A stretch of 64,000 nt of DNA from Mytilisepta virgata (taxonomy: Eukaryota > Mollusca > Bivalvia > Mytilida > Mytilidae), in contig CM051511.1 of NCBI GenBank assembly GCA_028015205.1, positions 1,302,001 through 1,366,000 of the forward strand. Direction: 5' to 3'. Under the pieces are notes generated by a model. The model saw only the letters and a program-made list of their open reading frames with translations. It ran no database searches and had not been told where the DNA came from. The translations under genes and the position numbers were made by a program. The first letter of the stretch is position 1. Every line of letters starts with the position of its first letter. This document shows, piece after piece, positions 12,551 through 23,791 of this stretch.

Positions 12551-13439
12551 ATTTCAGCCCTTTTATTCTTTAGGTATTTGTTTTTATAAGGAAATTTAAC
12601 GAAATTTAAAAAAAAAAACAAACAAAACAAAACACACATATACACATTTATATATCATTATATTAAAAGAAATTGTAATAAATTTTTGTTGCATCATTTT
12701 TATATAAATAAAATTTCACAAAAATCAAAAGAATATGAACCAAAAATCAATACTCAATTTACCAGAATGTGATCTAATTTTTTTTTGTATCTTTTTCACA
12801 CAAAATATCAATATTTGGGCAGTTTTAACAAATGGATAAGTCAATATGTTTACATTGTTAATACTATTATCTAGAGACATCTGGTACACAGGACAATTGA
12901 CAGTTACTGGACTACAATTGGAAAATTTTATATATAAATTCAAACTTTTTGCATGTTCTGTATCAGTTTACATATAAATAATAAAAATGTGACAAAATGG
13001 CAATCAATAGTTTAACAAAGCGTTATACAGTGCCTCAACAAAGAATGTTAATTAAAATTTCATACGAATTTATCAATATAATTGGTTTACCAACATTAAG
13101 TTTGTAAAAAGTATTATTTGAAACAAGAAGACTTATAAAACATTTAAAACACAATATGTTGCAGATGGATCATTCAGTACTTACTTCTGCATATTCACAA
13201 TTATGAACACCATTTCTACCAGCAAACACAATCTGGACCACTGAAGAATAGTCCCAAGTTTATGCAAGTTAATGCAATGCTGAGATTGACTGTCTTTGAA
13301 TCATACAATTGAATTACAATAAGAAATGCTGGGGAGTTTTCACAATGTTTACCAAGTCTCAATATTCCATACTACATGTATGTACTTCTTGGACTAGACT
13401 TCCCAAATACATCAATGTTTAATTTAGCAGTTCCTCTAG

Positions 13440-13660
13440 ACTTGGATAGACTATAGCTTTATCTTGCCTAAATATCTTAATATCATATTAGCTTTATCTT
13501 GTCTTATATTAATATATTAGCTTTACATAAGTAATGACTTGACTTGAAGATATATATATAAGCTTTATCTTGCCTAAAAATCTTAATATATCAGCTTTAT
13601 CTAATGTCTTATCTTAATATATCAGCTTTATCTTATCTTATCTCAATATATTATTATTTC
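13440..13660. repeat. degenerate tandem repeat, about 30-45 bp unit
   Basis: Repeats of AGCTTTATCTTGCCTAAA followed by ATCTTAATATATC occur five or six times with variable spacing. Non-coding. Confidence 0.65.
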
Positions 13661-14439
13661 AATAACTAGCCATAAAGATTTAAAAATAAAATATTTTGCC
13701 AGTTTAATTTTGGATAACTCAAGAAGTGTTCTTTTTATCTCAATAACGATATAGAACACTGAATTGGGATCCAAAGAAAGCATCTCTGCTATTTGCTCAA
13801 AGGATAATATTCAATTTAACTATCCTTGAGTGTAACTATTACAAAAAATATTGTCCTTAAATGTTTTATGTACAAATTCTAATATGACGTGCCGCTTTCG
13901 CTATAGAAACACAACCATGTTCTATCTAGAACAATTATTACTGACACATGCATACAATGCGTTGTTGACGTGAAGCATGAAGCACACATGAAATCACTAA
14001 ACTGTTGTATTTGTTTTGATAAAATAAAGTTCCACAGTCATATCTTCCATCTCACTGGATCTATCTTACATATATTGCTTTGCAAACATTTGGCAAAGCT
14101 CGAAATACACCAACTATAACTGTCACACGAAATGGTATGACTGTTGAAAGGGCGACGTCACAATCAAAGGTATAATGTCATACATTCAAATGACGCCAGA
14201 TCGACAGTCAAAAACAGAAAATCGTACGTTGTACAGGATCTGGAACAATGGTACATGTGTTGTATTTGCTTTAAAACCTCAAAAAAATGTAAATCTGATT
14301 TTATTTTGTTTGTTTAAAGACATTTTACGTTTTTCTGTAAAAGTTTTTGCCTTGCTAAAATCGACATTGCTTCACGTATATGATGCCTTATATGGTTTGC
14401 TTCAATTACAGAAATGATGCATATTGTCCTATTAGAATC

Positions 14440-14601
14440 GAAATAATTCATTGGTGCCATTCTCTATGGTTATTTTAACATGGTAAGGCCTTATATTTGT
14501 TAGTATTTTACACCTCACTAACGCTCTGTGTGAAATATAAACAAATAAAAGGCCTAACCATGTTCAAATAACCATAGAGCATGGCACCAATGAATTATTT
14601 C
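14440..14601. mobile_element. foldback element (long inverted repeat)
   Basis: Left arm starts GAAATAATTCATTGGTGCCA and the right arm is its near-perfect complement ending at 14601. Arms are about 62 bp around a loop of about 38 nt. The words GTCCTATTAGAATCGAAATA just outside the left arm recur near 59180-59205, so a second relative exists in the window. Confidence 0.7.
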
Positions 14602-16080
14602 TTAAATATGTCTTTTTAATTTCATATTTTTTTTTTAAATTTTTGACAGGAGAGATGGCCTTAAATCTTTTCAAATAAAAATAAAATGAACTTTTTAAAT
14701 AAAATTAGCATGGGAAAATAATCTGCATAAACTGCAAAAAACAATCAATTTTAACACCCACTCCACATTTACAAATGTACTTGATTTGTAATTCATACAT
14801 CATTACAACACTAAATGAATTTTACTGTCTAAATTATAAAATCATGAAACCAAAAGGAGTATAACTCCCTGATAATATGTATAAGCTACATTTCATACAA
14901 CAAAATCTCTTTTTATCCAGTTATTCATTCTATCAAACCAGGAAAAAATCTCATTTGATAACAATCAAAAGATCCCCATTAAATAAATAAATCCTTTTTG
15001 ATGGAATGATTTACTCTGCTGGATGAAGAAATAAACCCCTTTAATCATGGCCTGCCTGATAACATTGATCTGTGACAGAATGTAATGTCACTTAATGTTC
15101 TACAATGCTACAATCAGCTATATCTGATGCTCCTTTAAAGTCACACTGATATATATAATGTCACTTTACAAATACTGAAATTTTACTGGTGGATCATTAG
15201 ATCAAATCTTATTACATCTATTAAAGGGTCTGTTGCTCCTTGTTGAAGGGTATAGCATAACCTACCCCCCCCCCCCCCACCACACACACACCTCCCCAGC
15301 AGATGCAATCAATTTTTTTCATGTATTCAATCCTATGGAATGTTTCTGATGCATAGTGCATTTCCTTAGATTTCCGTATATTTTCTACCACTTAAAAAAA
15401 AAGGCTTATGCAAATTTTCATTAACATTGTAGCAATGCCATTTTGACCGTTAGACCAAACACTGAATCTAGGAAAATTGTGCAAAATGGGCTTATTAACA
15501 TTATAAATCACAGGCCAAACTGTCTAATGACATAATTACATGATTTTATCTCCCATTATTTTAGTGTGGTAATTTACAATCAGCCTTAAGTAAAAGTTAT
15601 ACTTCAAATGGTCACAAAAACTCATGAATGGAAAAGTTTTTGAGTGCACTGGGATATATAGATCTAGAGGACCCCAAACAGATCTCAAAATCTCTTTGAA
15701 CCCAAATTTACTATCCTTTACAACAGCAAAAACACACCGTACAGTTATTACGTGTAAATCAGAACAAAAAGCCTACGTGTTTATATCCAATTCACATACA
15801 GGACGTGTGATTGATACTCACGTTGCACCATACATTTTGTGTAGTTTTTTTTATATGGCATAAATTATGTCTATAAGCATTCTGTTTCATTCCAGAATTT
15901 TCTATTTTCCAAATTATTAAATTTGGAAAACAAAGGAGTACCAGTATCTTCCTCAGGTTTAGCAGTTCTAAAATTGTTTCTGGCTTCAGATATTTCTGTA
16001 ATTCATACGTTTGAATAGTTTAAACTTATTTATTTATAGTTGATTGGGAAACTAGTTATCTCAACTTATACTAATCCCTC
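14602..16080. other. no gene; poly-C tract
   Basis: Non-coding AT-rich sequence with a C run at about 15264-15278 followed by a CA run. Open frames here show no domain. Confidence 0.4.
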
Positions 16081-16089
16081 TCCACTTGG

Positions 16090-16359
16090 TGGTTGCAATA
16101 GTGGCCCCAGAGCCTAATCTTTTTTTCGAAATCTACAGGGGAATCTTTAAAGTGCTAAGGGTGTTGCTCTCTCTTAACAATGGGACAGCCATTTTTGTTC
16201 ACCTCCTGAAAGACTAGCATCTTCTATCAAGACCATCATCGCAAATGGTGTCGATAGGGCATTGCAAATTTGATCCCTGAAATTTTCATCCGAAATGGGA
16301 ATCGAACCAGGGACCTTTGGCTTCATAGACTGATGTGATAACAACTACACCATGGTGCC
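16090..16359 (-). mobile_element. tRNA-derived SINE
   Basis: Read on the minus strand from 16359: GGCACCATGGTGTAGTTGTT gives a clean RNA polymerase III A box (TGGTGTAGTTG) and, about 45 nt on, GGTTCGATTCC gives the B box (plus-strand 16298-16308). The head continues into a non-tRNA body (GGATGAAAATTTCAGGGATC and on). No CCA or acceptor-stem closure follows the B box, so it is a SINE head and not a functional tRNA. The 3' limit near 16090 is approximate. Confidence 0.7.
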
Positions 16360-16385
16360 ATTATAATATGCTGTATATTTTGGAT

Positions 16386-16577
16386 TACAGTCAAACCTTC
16401 TTTATATGGTACCTCTTTAATTAACAAATCACTGTCAACAAATGTATAAAGGGCACTGTGAAAATGCCCCCCACCATGGAGAAAACCTGTAAAAGTATCC
16501 TCTGTATTAGGGCACCTGCTCATAAAGGACACATTTCTCTGTTCCCATTGGTGCCCTTTATACACAGGTTTTACTGT
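16386..16577. mobile_element. small MITE with TACAGT ends
   Basis: Left end TACAGTCAAACC and right end reverse-complemented TACAGTAAAACC flank about 190 bp without coding capacity. TA-flanked CAGT ends suggest a Tc1/mariner-type MITE, like the element at 1027-1208. Confidence 0.5.
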
Positions 16578-16705
16578 ATTCTTCTGGCTATCCATGTTTT
16601 TATCCCTGATTATTGTTAAAATGTTCAAATACAGCACATTTGAACTGTTATCACAGAATTTACATTAAGTCGTCCTAGAGAACAATTTTGCACAATACTG
16701 CATCA

Positions 16706-16905
16706 ATTTAATGAAGAAAAGGGACAAATATACCTAAGGAACAATAAAAAAAAATGTAATCCATTGGACAGACAAACCCAGGAAGACAAATGAACAACCA
16801 CAAGCACAACAAATAAAAACAGAAAAGTAAAACTAAAAAACAATGAACAATACAAACTCCTATAAAAACCAGGAGTGAACCCAGGTGCTCCAGAAGAAAA
16901 TATAG
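16706..16905 (+). repeat. dispersed repeat, copy 1
   Basis: Shares GGACAAATATACCTAAG, ACAAATGAACAACCACA, GCACAACAAATAAA, CTCCTATAAAAACCA and GGTGCTCC in the same order with 39000-39185, and in reverse with 40445-40610. Three diverged copies show an interspersed family of about 190 bp. Confidence 0.7.
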
Positions 16906-16909
16906 CACC

Positions 16910-19900
16910 AAAACTTTTTTAATATAATGAATATGTAGGGCCTCATATAATGATCTCATTGATGCATACCCCTAATTTACTCATTTTAACGTGCACATTA
17001 TATTAACCATCATTTAAAGTGTGAGAAGGACTTTAAAGCAAACAAAATGACGTCAGCTGTATACTGGTGTATAAAGTTTTCTTGCTGACGTCTTTACACA
17101 TGTATTAAGTATCTTAAATGTTTAAAATTTCTACATTATCTTTAGAATACTTTATAAACTACAAAAAAAGTATAATAATAGAACTTTAAATTTAGAAAAG
17201 ATCGGGTATTACTTAAACTAATATACTAAAATATATCTAGTTATTCACCTTACAATGAGGTCTGGATATTTAAAAAAATTTTAACAATAAAGAAAATAGA
17301 TGCCTTTGTTTCAAGTAGGTTATTTTTCACAAATAGGATATAAATTTCAGTTAAAATCTGTATAGTTGTTTTCATAATGTTTAACTGAATTCAACAAACT
17401 GATTTTTTCTGAAAGTTTTAAATTTATGACTTATTAATAAGTTACTACACAAATGAAGTACTTGTATTGCGTTCTTGTTTTTTATGTAGCTATTGGTCCT
17501 TAGTAATGTAAAATGCTAAATAAACCTATGACTTATTAATAAGTTACTACACAAATGTATTTTTTGTACTACATTCTTGTTTTCTAAGAAGAACATATAT
17601 ACATGTATTTTTTTAATGTAAGTGCTTTTTCCAGAATATCTCATACATGTGTATATATTTCTTTAAATTGGAAGTAAAAAGCATTACAATACCCTTTGTT
17701 CCCAATCGCTGTAATTAATTATTCTTTAACACTGTTGAAATGCCTTAAATATTTTATGAGAGTGTATTATTCATATTTTGTGTGTTGTAGATTTTTGTGT
17801 AACACATGAAATCACAACACACACATGTGACTTTGGAAACATGTGTAATTTTTGTTTCAAAAAGTTTGGATCATGTTGATATTTATGACATATCTAATTA
17901 TTATTTGAAATGTACAGAAGGTACGTGAGACATATAGTGGTTTCTATTAGACTGCATCTCGACACCAACACCTCAAATACATAACCAATTAACAACTCTT
18001 TTAAAACTGCTTTCAAATCAATACAAAAAACCAGTTAATAACTCAATTCATCACTTCAGTTTTCCGTTACCAGGAAATATTTTCAAAAGATAACAATTTC
18101 CTAACTTAAAGTAATCTGTAAATGACTAAAAAAGTGAGAAATTTAATCAGATTCTTCAAGACGTAATCAATATATCAAGTCTCATTATCACATCAAGCAT
18201 GCATAGTGGCCATACTTTAGTCAGCTATTTTCTTTTATTATAAGACACTTGAAGTTATATGTACCAAACATTGATAGAATAAAGTACATTATACACATAT
18301 TTCTAGTCAATCATTCTTTTAAAATGAACAGAAAGTCAGAAACTAAATAAAAGTACAGATTATTTTTAAAAAAATTTCCATTAGAAAAGTACAATGTAAA
18401 AAATCTTGCTTTTATCAAAACAGAATTTTCACTTAACAATAGAAATTGATAAAAATGAACAGACAAAATAAAAGAAGCCAGCCCTGAATATGTCAATTAA
18501 TAAATGTAACAGTTTTTTCATACGAGTTTTTTTATTACTAATGTTACAGGTACATGTACATGTAGACAGAACACAACATCATCATCCCTAAATTTTCTTA
18601 AATTCATTCCTGCTCTTTCTTAATTTTCAAAATCTCTCGCACCTCTGAGATCCTGACTGAGTAAAATATCTCAGCTGATCATTTCTGACGTAACCGTACA
18701 TTCATGTAATGCAATACTTTCATGTTGAAGCATATTTTTTTTCTTTCCTTTCATATAATATTGATATTTTATTATTTCTAATAACAAAATCAAATCTTTT
18801 CTCATGTAATCCCCTTTCATTTTCCTCACACGACAGAATCATTTAAGCAAACAAATGCTGTCTCCCATGATACTAGTTAAGATAAAAAACAACTGAAATT
18901 AATCTTCAGTCATAAACTATATTTTGTGATATATTTCATAGATATAAAAACCCCAGAGGAGATGATTATGATATTTCATCATTTCTCCCCCACGAATATA
19001 TTGATTGAAAAACAAACAAACTGTTTTTGAAATACTAGAAATTTGTTTCCATGATAAAATGTCCTATAATGGTATACGTACTTGTCTATAATTTCTCTGT
19101 GTGAAGGCAAATACTATGTACAGAACCTCTCTTTAGGCCAAAACAAAAAATATGTCTGTTTAAGGTTACATTGTGACAAAAAAAGGACATGTACATGTAG
19201 GTAGGCAAAATCATTTTATTTTGAAAAATTATCTTACATAGAACCTACTGGAGAAAAATGGTCAGCGGATGTTTTATTAGCGATATAATTATATCAGCCA
19301 CATTTTTATCCTTAAATAGTAATAATTGTGTAAGGGTAGGCACATATATTTTTTTCTGGCCTTATCAAGAGACATATAACTATTTAAAGCCCATGTAATA
19401 CACTAGCCTCAATTATCCTATATACATGTACATGTACGCTTAAAACAATTTCTGTTTTTCCACCAATGTTTTTTTCAGGGCTAAAAAACATTTCGGGTTG
19501 ACACTGCAAAAACATGGTCGGTTCGGTTGTTGAAACACAGTGTACTTTTATGCCTAATAGTGTTCTATATGTAGAGCCAAACTATAGAGGAGCAAAAATT
19601 CTTTGCCATTATTTGGTTCCATCTCTAAAAATCTGCTCTTGTACCGTTAATGACCTGCTGAAACACTGTTTAAGGAGTTAAAGTTTCAATCATAGGACTT
19701 TTTTTAGGTGCTCCTGGTTTTCAAGTTCATATGTCCCAAAGTTCAAAAACAACTGAAATGAATTTGGTCCAGATACTGATGAAACAGACTGACTCTCCTG
19801 TAAGGCATTTGTTACCAAGTTTATTTAGGTTAATGAAAAGTTTTTTTTCCCTTCTGGCTTAGCACATACATGTACAAATGTACATGTACATTTGTATGTA

Positions 19901-19980
19901 ATTTTAAATAAAAAGAAAGAGTGACTGGATACATGTTTAAATCATATAATTACAAGAATGTTTTCTAATTTCAATAAAAC
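16910..19980. other. no gene; local duplications
   Basis: A roughly 100-bp direct repeat (ATGACTTATTAATAAGTTAC) is present at about 17425 and 17528. A perfect 22-bp palindrome centred on GTACATGTAC lies near 19872-19893. The rest is AT-rich and without recognisable exons. Confidence 0.4.
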
Positions 19981-19984
19981 TTAC

Positions 19985-20077
19985 AAGTTCATCACCATCA
20001 ATAATCTTCTGTTTATCAACAGCTCCATAATCATCATACTGATATGGGCCACCATTTATTCCGACTTTTTCACTCAT
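19985..20077 (-). CDS. putative first coding exon, unrecognised gene
   Basis: On the minus strand an ATG at 20077 opens 31 codons, fully open and ending at a consensus donor (GAACTT|GTAAGT) in phase 0. The peptide is acidic and tyrosine-rich (starts MSEKVGINGGPYQYDDYG). Composition is coding-like compared with its surroundings, and the ATG context is AAAATGAG. Its phase fits the exon at 8005-8095. I do not recognise the family; the peptide would suit the cytosolic N-terminus of a membrane protein, which is only a guess. Confidence 0.42.
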
Positions 20078-21104
20078 TTTTATCATTAAACACCCATTTT
20101 CTGTAAAAGACAAACAGGAAACTGATGTGTTATGGAATCAATAGTTATTTTGAATGGCTGTGTCGACTCAGTCCCCAGAGCTCACTAAGAATTCCTTTAA
20201 ATAGCCAGGTTTGATGTTTGCCAGTGTAGATAAATAATTCATACACGTTTTTCAGATGTTAATGTCACAATGAGGTTCAGCTGTTTGAATCCTTGTCTAA
20301 ATCATCAACAGAATTTCATTACCTTACTTAACAAGCGTGATAAATTTAACACTACTGAAGCTTGACAATTTAACGTTATTATTTATATAATGCATTATAA
20401 GGTTATAAGTGGATGTAGAGGATATCCAATAATCAATTTTTCAAATCATTGTAATATAAGTGAGTTATCTGTATAATTAGGTGTCATAAAAATGTCCAGC
20501 TTACTACGATAGATTCTGCATAATAATAACCAAAAGCAAGGATCTAAATTACAACTATACACATGTAAGGACACCAGAAAAATTTTAACAATATGTAATA
20601 TTTATATTAATTTTGTTCTGATACAAAGTTCATCATATCTTATGTAATTTCTATTCTAATTTTTTGCTGCATCAGAATTTGCGAGGAAAGAGCTATTAAC
20701 TGTTGAGAAAAATTTATTTTTATCCATATAGCCTATAGGGTGTAAACTTTAAAATTGATAACATGATTTGACTGAATTTTGGAGATACAAAAATGGGGAT
20801 TCTTACATTAACTGAACAAACTAGAACACAAGTAAAGGCTTAGGCAAAATTTTACTACTTATTGACTGAACTTTTGGCATATATCACTCATTAAAAAAAA
20901 CATCACAGATGACCATGCGTGCAAAGAAATGTTTATATAATATAATTTTGTGTGTCTGTAAGACATGGATGCCCTGCCACCCTGCACATTGAATCATAAC
21001 TATTCCATGTATTATTTATGACAGGAACTCTGCAAGTGGGTAAAGGTTATATTAGAGTGGCATAATACAATTGTATTCTTCTTACATAACAATTTATATT
21101 TACA

Positions 21105-21440
21105 CAGACCATTTCCTATCTAGCAAGACTATATACTGAAAACATAAATCCTCTCTTGAAAGAAGCTTTTAATCTAAGTAAGGAATTACATTCCCAAAAT
21201 ATTTATTCATGGTATACATGTGCTGAAGACATTGTCCCAGAGTGTACTAAATCCAAATTAGAAAATGTTAATAATACAAAAGATGTTCAAAAAATTAAAT
21301 TAGAAGTCAAGACCGCTTTTTCTGATAGTTACAATACTTTATATGAAGCCAAAATTCATAATCTAGATGAAAATAACAAATTATTTTTATATAAACAATT
21401 AAAAAGATCAATTTTTAAGAAAGATATTAAAATTTTCTAA
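21105..21440 (+). pseudogene. possible C-terminal fragment of a retroelement reverse transcriptase
   Basis: An open frame runs from about 21111 to TAA at 21438 and encodes about 110 residues, including ISYLARLYTENINPLL and NKLFLYKQLKRSIFKKD. The style (arrayed helices, SWYTC, lysine-rich end) resembles the C-terminus of non-LTR ORF2 proteins. There is no catalytic motif, no upstream reverse transcriptase and no start. It could also be an exon end, since TTTACACAG precedes it. It abuts the tandem repeat at 21441. Confidence 0.35.
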
Positions 21441-22045
21441 AAAGGAAATATATATGCACACCTGTGCATTAAGGTTAATGCACAGAGAAAGTTTCATCAA
21501 ATTCCTTTGAGCGGTTATGGAGTAGTTGAGGATAGAAGTTTTGACACCCCCCCCCTTTTTTTCAAAAATGTCATTTTTACAAAAGAAATTGAAAATTTTC
21601 TAAAAGTGAAATATATATGCACACCTATGCATTAAGGTTAATGCACAGAGAAATTTTCATCAAATTCCTTTGAGTGGTTATGGAGAAGTTGAGGATAGAA
21701 GTTTTGTCCCCCTCCCCCCCCCCCCTTTTTTCAAAAATGTCAATTTTTACAAAAAAAAATGTAAAATTTTCTAAAAATGAAATATATATGCACACCTGTG
21801 CATTAAGGTTAATGCACAGAGAAAGTTTCATCAAATTCCTTTGAGCGGTTATGGAGTAGTTGAGGATAGACGTTTTGACCCCCTCCCCCCCCCCCCTTTT
21901 TTTCAAAAATGTCAATTTTTAAAAAAAAAAAAATGTAAAGTTTTCTGAAAATGAAATATATATTAAGGTTAATGCACAGAGAAAGTTTTATCAAAATCCT
22001 TTGAGCGGTTTACGAGTAGTTGAGGATAGAAGAAAAGTGTGACAA
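21441..22045. repeat. tandem repeat, about 170-bp unit, four copies
   Basis: Each unit has GAAATATATATGCACACCTG, GCATTAAGGTTAATGCACAG, AGTTTCATCAAATTCCTTTG, GGTTATGGAGTAGTTGAGGA and then a C run followed by a T run. Units start near 21446, 21607, 21779 and 21951. The last unit has lost the CACACCTGTG segment. Open frames on the minus strand here are repeat-derived. Confidence 0.85.
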
Positions 22046-22433
22046 AGCAAGACGATAGATAGTGATCCCTATGTGTCGACCATGTGTTCTGCAGGCGACA
22101 CAAAAATTGTGTAGATTTTTCTTACAACTTTTATCTTTTTTTTATCCCTTTTAAGACATTTGTTTGTGTCCTCTCACATAGAGAGAAGCTCTTGTCTGTG
22201 AGTATACAGACATTTTGTTTTACTATTTACAGACATCTTTTGATAAGATTTCAAGCTCCTGTGGTCCACTTGAATATTCTGTTGAATATTTTAGAGGTAT
22301 ACTGACCCCAGAACACTTCATTATCATCCCATTATCATTTTGTGTTAAACAAATTATATCACTGTACATATAACGTAACTAATAAAGTAAATATACAGTT
22401 TAGGCTAATAATACAAGGCTATTACGTATCAAT

Positions 22434-22461
22434 AGTACAGTACAGTACAGTACAGTACAGA
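22434..22461. repeat. ACAGT microsatellite
   Basis: Five to six copies of TACAG/ACAGT in tandem. Confidence 0.8.
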
Positions 22462-23760
22462 AAGCCACACACTGACACAGTGCTAGTATTGGTAGTTCTG
22501 GCACTCAAGCTTGTAAAGAAGTATGTCCGCATACACTACTTATCTGTGCTACATTGAATACCAAAATTACCTGTTTATATATTTTTCATCTATCCATTTC
22601 ATTTACCTCTGTCAATAACTAAGCCTAAAAAGCGTGAATATTCTTTAAAAGTTTAGGACTACACGCCCATTCTCAATAACAAGGGACTTTTGGGCATACC
22701 AAAAATGAAAAATCCAACTTCGTTATTTTCAAACCATATTTTACCATTTCGACTCCAAATATATATGGAAGAGTTGTCCAAAATCTTTTTAAGTTACCTT
22801 TTGTAGAATTTGAGATATTGACTGGAACAAAATGTATCATACATGCATATTTTTCCATGTTGTAACATACGTGAAATCAGCAACACACTTTTTCAAACAC
22901 ATAAAAATGAAAATAAAGAGAACTGAAAATACTAAATGTGGCTAATTTTTAAAATATGAATGTTGGAGTTATGATTTATTCCGAATAATAGAGATTTTGA
23001 GAACTAAAAATTGCCATTCATAAAGTTATCCATTGTTATATTTGTGTGATATTGCTACCGTATTTAGAGTTTTTTACAAACTGTAATATTCCAGTTTTCC
23101 TCCTGGCTTAAATAACAATAGAATGTTGAAGTTTTTATCGTGATACCATAGAGAATTGTCATATTATTCGATACCTTTTTTTAATGAGAACCATTTACAG
23201 ACAATTTTGTGAGGAGTTTCGTCTGAAGAGAGATGCAGAAATGTAACGAATGTTGCATACATTATACAATTTCTACAAATAAAAAATACATGCTAAATTT
23301 GAAATTATTTTATGAGCATGTCAGCTATTAATATGAAAACACAAGAATACGAAACTTTAGGCATAAAATTCTGCTTGTCATACTACTTTTTGTCAAATAA
23401 TGTCCACAAAACCGACAATTTTCACACATTTAGCCTACAATGTCTTCTGAAGTCTCTGTTTATTTTTCAATTTCTTTTTAAATTTTAAAACAATCAAGGT
23501 TACAGGATAGTTCCATGAACTAATCATTAGCAAAAGTTTTTATTTTGAGAATTAAGTGAAAAATAGAAACATAATGTCATATAAAACTGTTATAACGTAT
23601 GTTTCATTTTTTCCAAGACTTTTACTTGAGCTTCAAATCAAATTAAATTTCTCTCATAAACGTGAATCAAACAATGTCGTGATGTGTACTGATTTCCTAT
23701 CAGTAAAAAAGTCAAAATCAAACTACGAAAACGCTAAAACAACATGAAAACAAAGCAAGT

Positions 23761-23774
23761 GTAACGTATGTTAC
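23761..23774. promoter_or_regulatory. transposon-internal motif copy (left arm)
   Basis: GTAACGTATGTTAC, just 17 bp beyond the 3' end of the transposase frame. Other left-arm copies are at 23594-23604 (AACGTATGTTT) and, degenerate, at 22862-22873 and 23235-23247. Confidence 0.55.
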
Positions 23775-23791
23775 ATGGTTCTATGATCAAA

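Noticed and set aside
13185..13240. Exon-like stretch on the minus strand with a strong donor (GAA|GTAAGT)
   Set aside because: Its length (56 nt) does not fit between the phase-0 exons at 20.0 and 8.0 kb, and no in-frame start was found; it may be a non-coding alternative exon.
16280..16359. tRNA gene
   Set aside because: A and B boxes are present, but no acceptor-stem pairing or proper tRNA end follows; it is a SINE head.
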